Notes: generated by a model not told the origin, from the letters alone. DNA of 64,000 nucleotides from Caulobacter sp. RHG1 (GCF_013181195.1 NZ_SMZP01000003.1:310001-374000); one strand, 5' to 3'; counted from the first letter of the stretch, positions 45,267 to 55,177 are shown. Made by a program: numbers and translations.

Positions 45267-48200
45267 CTAGTCGAGCTGGCGCTTGATCTCTTCGACGGTG
45301 AAGCACTCGATCGTGTCGCCGACTTTGATGTCCTGGAAGCCCTGGAACATCATGCCGCACTCCTGACCGACGGGGACTTCGTTGACCTCGTCCTTGAAGC
45401 GCTTGAGCGTCTGCAGGGTGCCCAGTTCCAGAACGACGATGTCGTTGCGGATGATCCGGACCTTGGCGCCCTTGCGGACCACGCCTTCGGTGACCTTACA
45501 GCCCGCGACCTTGCCGACCTTGGAGATGTCGAAGGCTTGCAGCACTTCGGCGTTACCCAGGAAGGTTTCGCGCTGGATCGGCGCCAGCATGCCCGAGAGC
45601 ACGCCTTTGATGTCGTCCAGCAGGTCGTAGATGATCGCGTAGTAGCGGATCTCGACCCCTTCGCGTTCGGCCAGGGCGCGCGCCTGCGCCGAGGCGCGGA
45701 CGTTGAAGCCGATGACCGGCGCGCCGGCGCCCTTGGCCAGCATGACGTCGCTTTCGCTGATCGCGCCGGCGCCCGACAGGATGATCCGCGCGCGGACCTC
45801 GTCGGTGGCCATCTTGTCCAGCGACCCGATGATCGCCTCGGCCGAACCTTGCACGTCGGCCTTGATGATCAGCGGAAGCTCTTTCAGCTTCTTGTCCTGC
45901 AGCTTGGCCATCATGTCGGCCATCGAAGCGCCGGCGCCCACCGGGGCCAGCGACTTCTCGCGCTTCAGGCGGATGCGGTACTCGGTCAGCTCGCGAGCGC
46001 GGGCTTCGTTCTCGACCACGGCGAACGCGTCGCCGGGCGAAGGAACGCCGTCCAGGCCGAGGATCTCGACCGGGGTGGCCGGACCGGCTTCGGTCAGCTG
46101 CTCGTTACGCTCGTTCAGCAGGGCGCGAACCCGGCCGAACTGGCTGCCGGCGACGACGATGTCGCCACGCTTCAGCGTGCCGCGGTTGACCAGGACGGTC
46201 GAGACGGCGCCGCGCCCCTTGTCCAGCTTGGCCTCGATCACCACGCCGTCGGCGGTGCGGTCGGGGTTGGCCTTCAGGTCCAGCACTTCGGCCTGCAGCA
46301 GGATGCCGTCCAGCAGATCGTCCAGACCCGTGCGGGCCTTGGCCGAGACCTCGATGATCTGGGTGTCGCCACCCAGGCTTTCGACGACGATCTCGTGCTG
46401 CAGCAGCTCGTTGACCACGCGGGTGGCGTCCGAGCCCGGCTTGTCCATCTTGTTGACGGCGACGATGATCGGCACGTCGGCGGCCTTGGCGTGTTTGATC
46501 GCCTCGACCGTCTGCGGCATGACGCCGTCGTCACCGGCCACGACCAGCACCACGATGTCGGTGATGTTGGCGCCGCGGGCGCGCATCGACGAGAACGCGG
46601 CGTGGCCGGGCGTGTCGAGGAACGTGACGCGTTGGCCGTCCTTCAGGCGAACCTGATAGGCGCCGATGTGCTGGGTGATGCCGCCGTGCTCGCCGGCCGC
46701 CACGTCCGTGGAGCGCAGGGCGTCGAGCAGCGAGGTCTTGCCGTGGTCGACGTGACCCATGATCGTGACGACCGGAGGACGGGCCTCCAGGTGATCGTCG
46801 TGATCGTCGGCGCCGATGAAGCCTTCTTCGACGTCGGCTTCCGACACGCGCTTGACGGTGTGGCCGAATTCGGTGGCCACCAGCTCGGCGGTGTCGTTGT
46901 CGATGACGTCGTTGATCTTCAGCATCACGCCCTGACGCATCAGGAACTTGATGATGTCGACGCCGCGCACGGCCATCCGGTTGGACAGTTCCTGCACGGT
47001 GATGACGTCGGGAATGACGACTTCACGCGCGACACGGGCCTGTTCGGCCACGCCGCCGCGGCGCTTTTCCTTTTCACGTTCGCGGGCTCGGCGGACCGAG
47101 GCCAGCGAGCGCATCCGATCGGCGGAGTCCCCATCGCCGGCCACGGCCTGGATGGTCAGACGGCCTTCGCGGCGCTGCGGGGCGCCCTTGACGCGCGACA
47201 CGGCCTTGTTCGGCGCGTTCGCGGTCTTGCGACGATCGTCGTCCTCGTCCGGACGGCGGCCGACTTCGCCGCCGGGACGCGGGGCCGAGCGCATGGCGCG
47301 CTGGATTTCCGGGGTCGCCGGAGCCGAGGCGGGCACGCCGGGACGCGGGCCGCGCGGCGGACCGCCGGGACCACGAGCGCCAGGCGCCGGACGCGGCGCG
47401 AGCGCCGAGTAGCGGACGGTCTGCTGCGGACGGTCGCCTTGCGGGCGATCCCCCTGCGGACGGTCACCGCGATAGCCGCCGCCACCCGAGCGATCGCCCT
47501 GCGGACGATCACCATCAGGACGCGGACCGCGCGGACGGTCGCCCTCGGGACGGGGAGCCCGTTGACCGAAGTTGGCGCCGGCGTCGGGACGCGGCGCACG
47601 CTGGTTGAACGGACGGTCGCCCTGCGGCGCCGGACGGTAGGTCGTCGTGCTGGAGCGGTCGTCGCGACGGTCGCGGCTGGGCTCGTAGGTGCGGGTCTGA
47701 CCGGGGGCCGACGGACGCGGCGCTTCATTGCGCGAGCCATCCTGACGCGGGCCATCCTGACGGGGAGCGTCCTGGCGCGGAGCCTCGGCGCGCGGTGCGG
47801 CCGGGGCTTGAGCCTGGGTCACCGGGCGCTGGACCGGAGCCGGAGCAGGAGCCGGCGTCGGAGCCACCGGGGCGGGCGCGGCCGGAGCCGCGGCCTGCAC
47901 GGGCGGCGCAGCAGCAGCGGCCGCGGCGGCGCGTTCAGCGGCGGCCTTGGCCGCGGCTTCGCGTTGAGCCGCTTCCTGAGCGGCGCGAGCGCGGGCTTCC
48001 GCAGCAGCCTGATCGGCAGCCTGACGGGCCTGGTTCTCGCGAGCAGCGTCGACGACGCGCTGGCGAGCGCGCAGTTCTTCCTGCGACAGACCACCGGCCG
48101 AGCCGCTGCCGCCCGAACCGCCTTGCGGCTGCGACGAACGCGGCGGCGGGGCGTCGTGACGACGCTCGGCCGAAGACGGCGCGGCGAGATTGCCGCTTGC

Positions 48201-48362
48201 TTGCGCATGCGGACGCGTGCGCTTGGTTTCAACCACCACCGTCTTGGTCCGGCCGTGGCTGAAGCTTTGCTTCACGACCCCGGCGCTCACCGAGCCCTGG
48301 CGGGGCTTCAGCGTCATCGGGGGTCGATTGCCGTTACGGCCGTTTTCGTTCTCGTCGCTCAT
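45267..48362 (-). CDS. infB: Translation initiation factor IF-2
   Basis: GTPase that brings initiator tRNA to the 30S subunit and promotes subunit joining. At 1031 aa it has a long low-complexity N-terminal region: IF2 N-terminal motif about residues 12-30, an A/E/R-rich coil, then G-D-R-P-Q-type repeats about 260-330. An IF2-N domain lies at about 440-500. The G domain begins [16 protein letters not shown] (about residue 535), with [16 protein letters not shown] and NKMDKPG, followed by domains II, III and IV. The repeat region is well beyond E. coli length. Preceded by a 325-bp repeat-rich gap. Confidence 0.97.
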   Translation of the reverse strand: MSDENENGRNGNRPPMTLKPRQGSVSAGVVKQSFSHGRTKTVVVETKRTRPHAQASGNLAAPSSAERRHDAPPPRSSQPQGGSGGSGSAGGLSQEELRARQRVVDAARENQARQAADQAAAEARARAAQEAAQREAAAKAAAERAAAAAAAAPPVQAAAPAAPAPVAPTPAPAPAPVQRPVTQAQAPAAPRAEAPRQDAPRQDGPRQDGSRNEAPRPSAPGQTRTYEPSRDRRDDRSSTTTYRPAPQGDRPFNQRAPRPDAGANFGQRAPRPEGDRPRGPRPDGDRPQGDRSGGGGYRGDRPQGDRPQGDRPQQTVRYSALAPRPAPGARGPGGPPRGPRPGVPASAPATPEIQRAMRSAPRPGGEVGRRPDEDDDRRKTANAPNKAVSRVKGAPQRREGRLTIQAVAGDGDSADRMRSLASVRRAREREKEKRRGGVAEQARVAREVVIPDVITVQELSNRMAVRGVDIIKFLMRQGVMLKINDVIDNDTAELVATEFGHTVKRVSEADVEEGFIGADDHDDHLEARPPVVTIMGHVDHGKTSLLDALRSTDVAAGEHGGITQHIGAYQVRLKDGQRVTFLDTPGHAAFSSMRARGANITDIVVLVVAGDDGVMPQTVEAIKHAKAADVPIIVAVNKMDKPGSDATRVVNELLQHEIVVESLGGDTQIIEVSAKARTGLDDLLDGILLQAEVLDLKANPDRTADGVVIEAKLDKGRGAVSTVLVNRGTLKRGDIVVAGSQFGRVRALLNERNEQLTEAGPATPVEILGLDGVPSPGDAFAVVENEARARELTEYRIRLKREKSLAPVGAGASMADMMAKLQDKKLKELPLIIKADVQGSAEAIIGSLDKMATDEVRARIILSGAGAISESDVMLAKGAGAPVIGFNVRASAQARALAEREGVEIRYYAIIYDLLDDIKGVLSGMLAPIQRETFLGNAEVLQAFDISKVGKVAGCKVTEGVVRKGAKVRIIRNDIVVLELGTLQTLKRFKDEVNEVPVGQECGMMFQGFQDIKVGDTIECFTVEEIKRQLD

Positions 48363-48515
48363 GCGCTCGCTTGTACTTCCGCCAGGCGGTACCCGGCTAA
48401 AAAAACCGTTCTTTCCATGTGAGAAAGGGGCCTGGACGTACCTGCCGAAGCAAGCGCGTTTCCCGACCCTTCACTCACGGACGCAGCCCGGATGACCACG
48501 CCCCACGTCAAAGAT

Positions 48516-48567
48516 TCTAGAGTCTTTCGATCGCATCGACCGCTCGGTGCGGTCGAAAAACTCTAGA
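48516..48567. repeat. Long inverted repeat with TCTAGAG ends
   Basis: Outer arms TCTAGAGTCTTTCGA (48516-48530) and TCGAAAAACTCTAGA (48553-48567) match at 14 of 15 positions. An inner CGACCG / CGGTCG pair (48537-48542, 48550-48555) allows a nearly continuous hairpin. CTAG is uncommon in this DNA, which makes the ends stand out. Confidence 0.75.
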
Positions 48568-48578
48568 GCCTGTGCTTG

Positions 48579-48666
48579 ACCGGCAAGACCGGCCGGGAGC
48601 GAACAGGCTCGCTCCCTAACTTAAAATCTGGCCGGCAAAGCCGGCCGGGAGCGAACAGGCCCGCTC
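48579..48666. repeat. Two copies of a 38-bp composite hairpin repeat
   Basis: Copies at about 48579-48616 and 48629-48666. Each is CCGGCAA-x2-CCGGCC followed by GGGAGCGAACAGGC-x-CGCTCCC, that is, a small CCGG hairpin next to a GGGAGCG / CGCTCCC hairpin. The copies differ at only a few positions. They are 12 bp apart, separated by CTAACTTAAAAT-like spacer, with a related TTAAG after the second. Confidence 0.8.
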
Positions 48667-48687
48667 CCACTTAAGTCCGGAAGCCCA

Positions 48688-49347
48688 TCAAGCTTCCGGG
48701 TTTTCCTCACGCCCGCTCGTCGCCCATTCAGGCGGGGTAAGCGGCCGGAAGCCTGATAAGCGCTCGACGTCCAAAGTCCATCGATCAATGCCAGGTCCGG
48801 CGAGGAGCGCCGTATGTATCACATTCTCCCCGCCCAAGGCCAAACCCAATTCGTCCGATGTGAACGCACCCAGCAAACGGGGCGGTCTGGCGGGCTTTCG
48901 AGCAGCGGAAAGGATCTTGCGGCGACCGTCTTCGGCGCTGTCTGACGCCTCGATCAGCCAGGCGACCTTGCCCGTGGCGAGGGCCGCGACCACCTTTTCG
49001 AAACCAGAGATAATGGTCCCGGCCTTGCGCGCAAGACCCAGGCTGTCCAGCACGCGGCGGGCCAGCAGGGCCTCGACCTGGTCGGCCAGGTCCGCCGGCG
49101 CGGTCAGCTTGGTCTTGGCCGCGCGAGAGAAGAGGCCCTTCTTGGCGGCCAAGGCCACCGACGCTCGGTCGGCGCCGACCCAGATGCCCCGGCCTGGCAA
49201 CTTTCTCGCCACGTCGGGCGTCACGACCCCGTCCGGCCCCGCCACGAAGCGGACCAGGCGCGCCTCGTCCGTCGCCTCGCCCAGGACGATGTCCTTGCGC
49301 AGACGATTGGCTTCGGCGTGGGTCTTGGGGGCAGGGGCTTCGGTCAT
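48688..49347 (-). CDS. ylxR: YlxR (DUF448) plus L7Ae-like RNA-binding protein
   Basis: A 219-aa protein. Residues about 12-90 are a YlxR/DUF448 domain: RLRKDIVLGE, LVRFVAGPDGVVTPD and KLPGRGIWVGAD. Residues about 95-180 resemble an L7Ae/YlxQ-type RNA-binding domain: LDSLGLARKAGTIISGFEKV and GKVAWLIEASDSAED. Such fusions are usual between nusA and infB in alphaproteobacteria; the role is likely RNA binding linked to transcription or RNase P. The usual Cys of the YlxR RKC motif is Asp here. Confidence 0.9.
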   Translation of the reverse strand: MTEAPAPKTHAEANRLRKDIVLGEATDEARLVRFVAGPDGVVTPDVARKLPGRGIWVGADRASVALAAKKGLFSRAAKTKLTAPADLADQVEALLARRVLDSLGLARKAGTIISGFEKVVAALATGKVAWLIEASDSAEDGRRKILSAARKPARPPRLLGAFTSDELGLALGGENVIHTALLAGPGIDRWTLDVERLSGFRPLTPPEWATSGREENPEA

Positions 49348-49416
49348 GATCTTTCTGGAATAGCGAACGGCCCCGCAGATTGCTCCGCGAGGCCGTCATT
49401 CAACGCTCGAAGGGGC

Positions 49417-51105
49417 TTAGGCCTCTTCTTCCGGGGCGGCGTCCTCGGCCGGAGCGTCTTCGGCGGCGACCTCTTCGGCTTCACCTTCGAATTCACCTTC
49501 GGCTTCGGCCTCAGCCTCGACCTCTTCGTATTCCGGCTCCGGCGGGGCCTCGACCCAGCCCATGACGATCCGGGCGCGCATGATCAGCGCTTCGGCGTCT
49601 TCCGGCGACAGGTTGAAGCTTTCCAGGATGCCCGGCTCGCGCACGCGCTCGCCGCCCTTGTTCTCGAACCAGCCGCGCATGTCGTCCGGTACCAGACCGG
49701 CGAGGTCCTCGACAGTCTTCACATCGCCTTCGCCCAGGGCGACGGCCATGGCCAGGGTCACGCCCTCGACGGCCAGGACCTCGTCCTGCACGCCCAGTTC
49801 GACGCGCTTGGCGTCCAGGGCGGCGGCTTCCTTTTCCAGGAATTCGCGGGCGCGGGCCTGCAGTTCCTCGGCGGTCTCCTCGTCGAAGCCCTCGATCGAG
49901 GCGACTTCGTGCGACTCGACATAGGCCACGTCTTCCACCGCGGCGAAGCCTTCGGTGACCAGCAGCTGGGCGATGACCTCGTCGACGTCCAGGGCTTCCT
50001 GGAACAGGGTCGTGCGCTCGGCGAACTCGCGCTGACGGCGCTCGCTCTCCTGGCTCTCGGTCATGATGTCGATCTGCCAGCCGGTCAGCTGCGAGGCCAG
50101 ACGGACGTTCTGGCCGCGGCGGCCGATGGCCAGCGACAGCTGTTCGTCCGGCACCACGACTTCGACGCGCTCGTCTTCCTCGTCCATGACGACCTTGGAG
50201 ACTTCGGCGGGGGCCAGGCCGTTGACGATGAAGGTGGCTTCATCTTCCGACCACTGGATGATGTCGATCTTCTCGCCCTGCAGCTCGGCCACGACGGCCT
50301 GCACGCGCGAACCGCGCATACCGACGCAGGCGCCGACGGGGTCGATCGAGCTGTCGTTCGAGATGACGGCCATCTTGGCGCGCGAGCCCGGGTCGCGGGC
50401 CACGGCGCGGATCTCGATGACGCCGTCGTAGACTTCCGGCACTTCCTGGGCGAACAGCTTGGCCATGAAGCCGCCGTGCGCGCGGCTCAGCATGATCTGC
50501 GGACCCTTGGTCTCGCGACGGACGTCGTAGATGTAGGCGCGGATGCGGTCGCCGACGTTAAAGTTCTCGCGCGGGATCGACTGGTCGCGGCGCATGATGC
50601 CTTCGCCACGGCCCAGGTCGACGATGACGTTGCCGTACTCGACGCGCTTGACGCTGCCGTTGACGATCTCGCCGACGCGATCCTTGTATTCTTCGTGTTG
50701 ACGCTCGCGCTCGGCTTCGCGGACCTTATGCATGACGACCTGGCGGGCCATCTGGGTCTGGACGCGGCCGATCTCGAACGGCGGCAGAGCTTCTTCGTAG
50801 ACCTTGCCGATCTCGGCGTCGCGCCAGGTGCGCTTGGCGATCGACAGCTGGACCTTGCCGATCTCGCCTTCCATCTCGGTATCGTCCGAGACGACCTCGA
50901 TCACGCGCTTCTGCGTCGTCTCGCCCGTGCGCGGGTCGATCTTGACGCGGATGTCGTGCTCGGCGCCGTAGCGGGCGCGAGCGGCCTTCTGCAGGGCGTC
51001 CTCGATCGCCTCGATGACGACTTCCTTCTCGATGCCCTTTTCGCGCGCGACGGCGTCGGCGATCTGCAGCAGTTCGAGCCGGTTGGCGGCAATGCCGATG
51101 GCCAT
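49417..51105 (-). CDS. nusA: Transcription termination/antitermination protein NusA
   Basis: RNA-polymerase-associated factor controlling pausing, termination and antitermination. The 562-aa protein has an N-terminal RNAP-binding domain (about 1-125), S1 (about 135-200), and KH1 and KH2 (about 230-345, with [18 protein letters not shown] and [13 protein letters not shown]). Two acidic repeat domains (about 360-500) and a very acidic E/A-rich tail follow. Starts 2 nt after the rimP stop. Confidence 0.97.
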   Translation of the reverse strand: MAIGIAANRLELLQIADAVAREKGIEKEVVIEAIEDALQKAARARYGAEHDIRVKIDPRTGETTQKRVIEVVSDDTEMEGEIGKVQLSIAKRTWRDAEIGKVYEEALPPFEIGRVQTQMARQVVMHKVREAERERQHEEYKDRVGEIVNGSVKRVEYGNVIVDLGRGEGIMRRDQSIPRENFNVGDRIRAYIYDVRRETKGPQIMLSRAHGGFMAKLFAQEVPEVYDGVIEIRAVARDPGSRAKMAVISNDSSIDPVGACVGMRGSRVQAVVAELQGEKIDIIQWSEDEATFIVNGLAPAEVSKVVMDEEDERVEVVVPDEQLSLAIGRRGQNVRLASQLTGWQIDIMTESQESERRQREFAERTTLFQEALDVDEVIAQLLVTEGFAAVEDVAYVESHEVASIEGFDEETAEELQARAREFLEKEAAALDAKRVELGVQDEVLAVEGVTLAMAVALGEGDVKTVEDLAGLVPDDMRGWFENKGGERVREPGILESFNLSPEDAEALIMRARIVMGWVEAPPEPEYEEVEAEAEAEGEFEGEAEEVAAEDAPAEDAAPEEEA

Positions 51106-51107
51106 GG

Positions 51108-51683
51108 TCAGTCCTCTTCGCTTTCGGACAGGTCTTCGTTGTCGGATTGGAGACGGGCGGCGCGCTGCTTGGCGCCCCGCTCCATCAAGGTGTCGGTCAT
51201 GACGAGCTTGGCGTCGATGATCCAGGCGAAGGGGAAGTAGACGGTGACGTCGTCTTCGCCTTCGATGTTCAGGCCGACCTGGTCGTCTTCGATACCGGCC
51301 AGTTCGCCCTTGAAGCGCTTGCGGCCCTCGGCCACGCGGTCGAGTTCGATGCGGGCCTCCAGGCCGGCATAGTCGTCGAAATCCTTCAGGCGGGTCAGCG
51401 GACGGTCGATGCCGGGGCTGGAAACCTCCAGCGTGTATTCGCCGGAGATCGGATCGGCGGGGTCGAGAATTTCCGAGAAGCCTCGCGACAGGCGCGCGCA
51501 GTCCTCGACGTTCATGTCGCCGCCCGAGCCGTCTTCCTGCAGCGGATGCTCGGCCATGATCTGCAGACGGCGCTGTTCCGTCCCGCCCATCAGGCGCAGA
51601 CGCACGATCTCATAGCCGAGGCTTTCGGCGATGGGATCGAGCAACTCGATCAGGTCACGATCTTCCTGCGTCTTGCCGCGCAC
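51108..51683 (-). CDS. rimP: Ribosome maturation factor RimP
   Basis: A 191-aa factor needed for 30S maturation. The N-terminal alpha/beta domain contains [18 protein letters not shown] and [20 protein letters not shown], the family signature. A C-terminal Sm-like barrel (about residues 105-150) and an acidic tail (DLSESEED) follow. First gene of rimP-nusA-ylxR-infB. Confidence 0.95.
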   Translation of the reverse strand: MRGKTQEDRDLIELLDPIAESLGYEIVRLRLMGGTEQRRLQIMAEHPLQEDGSGGDMNVEDCARLSRGFSEILDPADPISGEYTLEVSSPGIDRPLTRLKDFDDYAGLEARIELDRVAEGRKRFKGELAGIEDDQVGLNIEGEDDVTVYFPFAWIIDAKLVMTDTLMERGAKQRAARLQSDNEDLSESEED

Positions 51684-51744
51684 GTTCTCTCAACTCACTC
51701 GGGGCCGTTTCGTTACCGCCCTGAGGAGCGGAGTGACAGCCAAA

Positions 51745-51773
51745 CAAAAAGCGGCAGCCTTTCGGGCCGCCGC
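51745..51773 (-). terminator. Terminator of a short minus-strand transcript upstream of rimP
   Basis: On the minus strand, GCGGCGGCC / GGCTGCCGC (9 bp with one G-U pair) around a CGAAA loop is followed by TTTTTG. It starts 13 bp after the stop of the 26-aa reading frame at 51787-51867 and about 60 bp before the rimP start. This is a canonical terminator for something transcribed from the ppa side. Confidence 0.88.
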
Positions 51774-51786
51774 TCGAAAGCGCCAT

Positions 51787-51867
51787 CTAGCGCTGACGGA
51801 CGATGTAGAGCGATTTATAGGCGACCGGATCGACCTTGTCGACTCTCCGGGGCGAAATCTCCGACAC
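51787..51867 (-). CDS. Putative 26-aa mini-protein ending at a terminator
   Basis: A GTG-started frame encoding MSEISPRRVDKVDPVAYK and then SLYIVRQR, closed by TAG. GGAAG lies 4 nt before the GTG. An in-frame TAG occurs a little further upstream, so it cannot be the end of a much longer protein in this phase. Third positions are mostly G or C. A good terminator follows directly (51745-51773), so an independent short transcript upstream of rimP is likely. It may be a true small protein or the coding part of an sRNA. No family recognised. Confidence 0.5.
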   Translation of the reverse strand: MSEISPRRVDKVDPVAYKSLYIVRQR

Positions 51868-51956
51868 CGGCTTCCGCGCCGCAGCAATTCTGGCCTATAG
51901 AAGCCCCCGCGCAGGCCGCGCCTCCCCGCGGACCTCTAAGATCAAAAAGAGTCACA

Positions 51957-52490
51957 ATGGACCTCTCCAAGATTCCGACGGGCGAGAATCCGCCCTACGA
52001 CCTGAACGCCATCATCGAAATCCCGCAAGGCGGCGAGCCGGTGAAGTACGAGATCGACAAGGCCAGCGGCGCGCTGATGGTCGACCGCTTCCTGCACACC
52101 GCGATGTTCTATCCGGCCAACTACGGCTTCATTCCGCACACCCTGGCCGACGACGGCGATCCGGCCGACATCATGGTCGTGGGCCCGACCCCGGTGGTGC
52201 CCGGCGCGATCATCCGCTGCCGCCCGATCGGCACCCTGATGATGGTCGACGAGGCCGGTTCGGACGAAAAGATCCTGGCCGTGCCGGTCGACAAGCTGCA
52301 CCCGTTCTACACGGGCGTGTCCAGCTGGCGCGACCTGCCCACCATCCTGACTGAGCAGATCGCCCACTTCTTCCAGCACTACAAGGATCTGGAAAAGGGC
52401 AAGTCGACCAAGATCAGCGGCTGGGCCGATATCGACGAGACCGCCGACATCATCCGTACCGCGATCAAGCGCTACAACGAGACCTACTAG
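51957..52490 (+). CDS. ppa: Inorganic pyrophosphatase
   Basis: Hydrolyses pyrophosphate to phosphate and so drives biosynthetic reactions. The 177-aa protein is a family I Mg-dependent enzyme: KYEIDKASGALMVDRFLHT, YPANYGFIPHTLADDGDPAD (metal-binding aspartates) and a C-terminal DLEKGKSTKISGW segment. ATG at 51957 is used; upstream open sequence is unrelated. Ends at a terminator. Confidence 0.97.
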   Translation: MDLSKIPTGENPPYDLNAIIEIPQGGEPVKYEIDKASGALMVDRFLHTAMFYPANYGFIPHTLADDGDPADIMVVGPTPVVPGAIIRCRPIGTLMMVDEAGSDEKILAVPVDKLHPFYTGVSSWRDLPTILTEQIAHFFQHYKDLEKGKSTKISGWADIDETADIIRTAIKRYNETY

Positions 52491-52499
52491 GGTTCTGAA

Positions 52500-52525
52500 G
52501 GGCCGGCGGAAACGCCGGCCCTTTT
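52500..52525. terminator. Terminator between convergent ppa and trmB
   Basis: GGGCCGGCG / CGCCGGCCC, 9-bp perfect stem with GAAA loop, followed by TTTT on the plus strand. It lies between the stop codons of ppa (+) and trmB (-) and can serve ppa well; for trmB the A-run is short. Confidence 0.88.
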
Positions 52526-52530
52526 CAGTT

Positions 52531-53211
52531 TCAGGCCCGGATGAAGTCCAGGAACACCGGGGCGCAGTCGCCCAGCTTCTTTTCCTCGTAGCGCGTCGTG
52601 ACGTGGTCGGCCGGGATCGCATTGCGATCGGCGTCCGCGTCTTCGAAGCGGAAGTTCGGATCGGCCAGCACGCGCTCGGTCGTCCACTCGCCATAGTCGG
52701 CCCAATCGGTGGCGAAGCGCAGGCGAGCGCCGGACTTCATCACCCGCGCCAGTCTCGCGACGAATTCCGGCTGGATCAGGCGGCGCTTGTTGTGGCGCGC
52801 CTTGTGCCAGGGGTCGGGGAACATGATGAAGACCCGGTCCAGGCAGGCGTCGGGCAGCCAGTCCACGACATCGCGGGCGTCGCCTTCGTGGATGCGGACG
52901 TTCTTGAGGGCCTGCTCCTCGACGTGACGCACGGCGCTGGCCACGCCGTTCACGAAGGGCTCGGCGCCGATCACCAGGGTCTCGGGCGCGCGGCCGGCCT
53001 GCTCGGCCATGTGCTCGCCGCCGCCAAAGCCGATTTCCAGCCAGACGGCTTTGGCGTCCGGCATCAGGTCCCGCGGCTGGAACGGGCCCTGGGGCACGGC
53101 GATCTCGGGCAGCAGGGTGTCGAGCAGGGCCTGCTGGCGCGGCTTCACCGGACGCGACTTCAGGCGGCCGAACGAGCGCAGCGGCCCGTGGGGAATGGGA
53201 GCGGAGGTCAT
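52531..53211 (-). CDS. trmB: tRNA (guanine-N7-)-methyltransferase
   Basis: Methylates G46 in the variable loop of tRNAs using SAM. The 226-aa protein shows the SAM-binding LEIGFGGGEHMAEQA, the acidic HEGDARDVVDWLPD segment, and the catalytic FPDPWHKARHNKRRLIQPEF signature. It lies downstream of metK, the SAM-producing gene, but a terminator separates them. Confidence 0.96.
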   Translation of the reverse strand: MTSAPIPHGPLRSFGRLKSRPVKPRQQALLDTLLPEIAVPQGPFQPRDLMPDAKAVWLEIGFGGGEHMAEQAGRAPETLVIGAEPFVNGVASAVRHVEEQALKNVRIHEGDARDVVDWLPDACLDRVFIMFPDPWHKARHNKRRLIQPEFVARLARVMKSGARLRFATDWADYGEWTTERVLADPNFRFEDADADRNAIPADHVTTRYEEKKLGDCAPVFLDFIRA

Positions 53212-53239
53212 GGGGCGGCGTCTTAGAGCTTTGAAGGCG

Positions 53240-53278
53240 AAATGAAAACGGGCTCCGACCCGGATGGATCGGAGCCCG
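53240..53278 (-). terminator. Terminator of metK
   Basis: Minus-strand stem CGGGCTCCGA / TCGGAGCCCG (10 bp perfect, 10-nt loop) followed by TTTTCATTT. It lies 27 bp after the metK stop, before trmB. Confidence 0.88.
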
Positions 53279-53304
53279 CTTCCTAAGGGATCGAAGAGTA
53301 AGGC

Positions 53305-54528
53305 TTACGCTAGGCCCTTCAGCTCGCCCACGAGGTCGGTCTTCTCCCACGAGAAGCCGCCTTCGTTGTCCGGCGTGCGGCCGAAGTGGCCGTAGGCGGC
53401 GGTGCGGGCGTAGATCGGACGGTTCAGCTGCAGGTGCTCGCGGATGGCGCGCGGGGTGGCGCCGCCGATGAGCTGCGGCAGGGCCTTTTCCAGGATCGCC
53501 GGATCCACCTTGCCGGTGCCGTGCAGGTCGACGTGGAACGAGACCGGCTGGGCCACGCCGATCGCATAGGCGATCTGGATGGTGCAGCGGTCGGCCAGGC
53601 CCGAGGCCACGACGTTCTTGGCCAGGTAGCGGCAGGCATAGGCGGCCGAACGATCGACCTTGGTCGGATCCTTGCCCGAGAACGCGCCGCCGCCGTGCGG
53701 GGCCGCGCCGCCGTAGGTGTCGACGATGATCTTGCGGCCGGTGACACCGGCGTCGCCGTCCGGACCGCCGATCTCGAAGCGACCGGTCGGGTTGACCAGC
53801 CACTGGGTCTTCTTGGTGATCAGGCCGTCCGGGAAGATCGGCAGGATGTGCGGCTTGATCAGGTCCAGCACGCGCTTGGAGGTCGCGGCCTTGCCGTCGA
53901 TCTTCTTCTTGTGCTGGTGCGACACGACGATCGAGACGACGCGCTGCGGGCGGCCGGCGCCATCATACTCGAGGGTCACCTGGCTCTTGGCGTCGGGCTC
54001 CAGCTCCGACAGCTCGCCGCTGTGACGCAGCTCGGCCAGGCGCTTGAGGACGTTGTGGCTGTACTGCAGCGTGGCCGGCATCAGCTCCGGGGTCTCGGTG
54101 CTGGCGTAGCCGAACATGATGCCCTGGTCGCCGGCGCCTTCGTCCTTCTTGTCGGTGGCGTCCACGCCCTGGGCGATGTGCGCCGACTGGCCGTGCAGGA
54201 AGTTCGAGTACTTGGCCTTCTCCCAGTGGAAGCCCTTCTGCTCGTAGCCGATGTCCTTGATGGCGGCGCGAACCTTGGGCTCCAGGGACTTCAGGATGTC
54301 CTTGGTCAGCTCCTTGTTGGCCTTCTTGTCGCCATCCGGCTTGCCGGCGCGGACTTCACCGGCCAGCACGATGCGGTTGGTGGTGACCAGGGTCTCGCAG
54401 GCGACGCGCGCCTCGGGGTCGGCCGTCAGGAAGGCGTCGACGACGGTGTCGCTGATCCGGTCGGCGACCTTGTCGGGGTGACCTTCGGAAACGCTCTCGC
54501 TGGTGAAGATGTAGGACGAACGGCTCAA
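53305..54528 (-). CDS. metK: S-adenosylmethionine synthetase
   Basis: Makes SAM from methionine and ATP. The 407-aa protein has the N-terminal [19 protein letters not shown], the ATP-loop motif [12 protein letters not shown], and [19 protein letters not shown]. Length is about 20 aa over the E. coli enzyme, with an insertion near residues 100-115. Upstream lies a CATAT-N4-ATATG palindrome that may mediate methionine/SAM control. Confidence 0.97.
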   Translation of the reverse strand: MSRSSYIFTSESVSEGHPDKVADRISDTVVDAFLTADPEARVACETLVTTNRIVLAGEVRAGKPDGDKKANKELTKDILKSLEPKVRAAIKDIGYEQKGFHWEKAKYSNFLHGQSAHIAQGVDATDKKDEGAGDQGIMFGYASTETPELMPATLQYSHNVLKRLAELRHSGELSELEPDAKSQVTLEYDGAGRPQRVVSIVVSHQHKKKIDGKAATSKRVLDLIKPHILPIFPDGLITKKTQWLVNPTGRFEIGGPDGDAGVTGRKIIVDTYGGAAPHGGGAFSGKDPTKVDRSAAYACRYLAKNVVASGLADRCTIQIAYAIGVAQPVSFHVDLHGTGKVDPAILEKALPQLIGGATPRAIREHLQLNRPIYARTAAYGHFGRTPDNEGGFSWEKTDLVGELKGLA

Positions 54529-54599
54529 GAGACAGCTCCGGTCATGAAGACACGCGCGGGCGGATAGCCGCCCAGTTCAGCGCCCAATTGGACCGAAAC

Positions 54600-54613
54600 C
54601 ATATAAAGATATG
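54600..54613. promoter_or_regulatory. Palindromic motif upstream of metK
   Basis: CATATAAAGATATG, a CATAT / ATATG palindrome around a 4-nt centre, flanked by AAAC and TTTA. It is about 75 bp upstream of the metK ATG in otherwise GC-rich DNA. ArsR-type SAM/methionine regulators (the SahR/SamR group) are known to use short AT-rich palindromes of this style near metK, so this may be such an operator. It could also be the -10 region of the promoter. Confidence 0.5.
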
Positions 54614-54684
54614 TTTATGCGAGCAAGTCAGAGAACCTGTGAATGCCCCCAGAATCCGCGAAAATCCGCGAAAAGCCGGCTTTT

Positions 54685-55110
54685 CTAGCTGCTCAGGCCG
54701 TCCTGCGCCTCTTCGTCGGCCATCGATCGGACGAGGTCGAGGATCCGGCGACGCACCTTGGCGCGGCTGATGCGCGGGAACACCGTCGCCAGCTCCAGCC
54801 CTTCGTCGGTCATCAGAAAGTCGTGCACGAAGTTGTCGCCGGTCTCCGACATCCCTGTCGTGGCGTCGACGAGACCCTCGAAGAAATAGCCGACCGGCGA
54901 CTGCAGGCTCTTGGCGATTTCATATAGCTTGCTGGCGCTGACCCGGTTGGCTCCGCGCTCGTATTTCTGGATCTGCTGGAAGGTCAGGCCCAGGTCGTCG
55001 GCCAGACGCTCCTGGCTGACGCCCAGGATTTTCCGGCGCATGCGGATGCGCGCCCCGACGTGAAGATCGACGGGGTTGGGGTGACGCTCGGTATCCGCAG
55101 ACTCGCTCAT
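54685..55110 (-). CDS. XRE/Cro-CI-type regulator, PraR/PhrR-like
   Basis: A 141-aa HTH protein. The HTH (about residues 18-75) reads VGARIRMRRKILGVSQERLA and LTFQQIQKYERGANRVSASK, and a helical C-terminal part ends near DEEAQDGLSS. The same gene type sits between lnt and metK in rhizobia, where it is PhrR/PraR, a regulator of stress and quorum-sensing genes. That synteny supports the call. The ATG at 55110 is preferred; 33 nt of upstream frame could add 11 residues. Confidence 0.85.
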   Translation of the reverse strand: MSESADTERHPNPVDLHVGARIRMRRKILGVSQERLADDLGLTFQQIQKYERGANRVSASKLYEIAKSLQSPVGYFFEGLVDATTGMSETGDNFVHDFLMTDEGLELATVFPRISRAKVRRRILDLVRSMADEEAQDGLSS

Positions 55111-55177
55111 ACGCACGCTTAATCGCTGAAATTGCTGTTTCAATTCAGCTCAAGTTGGCCGTGCACGCAATAGAGGA

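Larger units (their letters stand above)
48363..48687. other. Repeat-rich gap between ylxR and infB
   Basis: 325 bp without a credible gene. It contains an inverted repeat (48516-48567) and two tandem-like copies of a composite hairpin element (48579-48616 and 48629-48666). The infB Shine-Dalgarno lies at its low-coordinate end. In most relatives ylxR and infB are close together, so this gap is unusual and may hold attenuators, processing sites or a separate infB promoter. Confidence 0.7.

Noticed and set aside
47440..47600. Short tandem repeats as a separate genetic element.
   Set aside because: The GGACGGTCGCC-type repeats are within infB and encode its G-D-R-P-Q low-complexity linker, in frame.
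45537..48422. A 961-codon open frame antisense to infB.
   Set aside because: It is an empty frame created by GC-rich codon bias of infB. The translation is R/G/H/A-rich with no domain, while the opposite strand encodes a complete IF-2.
48579..48666. CRISPR array.
   Set aside because: Only two units with a 12-bp spacer, each unit an internal hairpin pair; no further repeats and no cas genes.
54529..54684. SAM riboswitch before metK.
   Set aside because: I looked for SAM-II and SAM/SAH-type pseudoknot elements and saw no matching stem and conserved core; only the short CATAT palindrome is evident.
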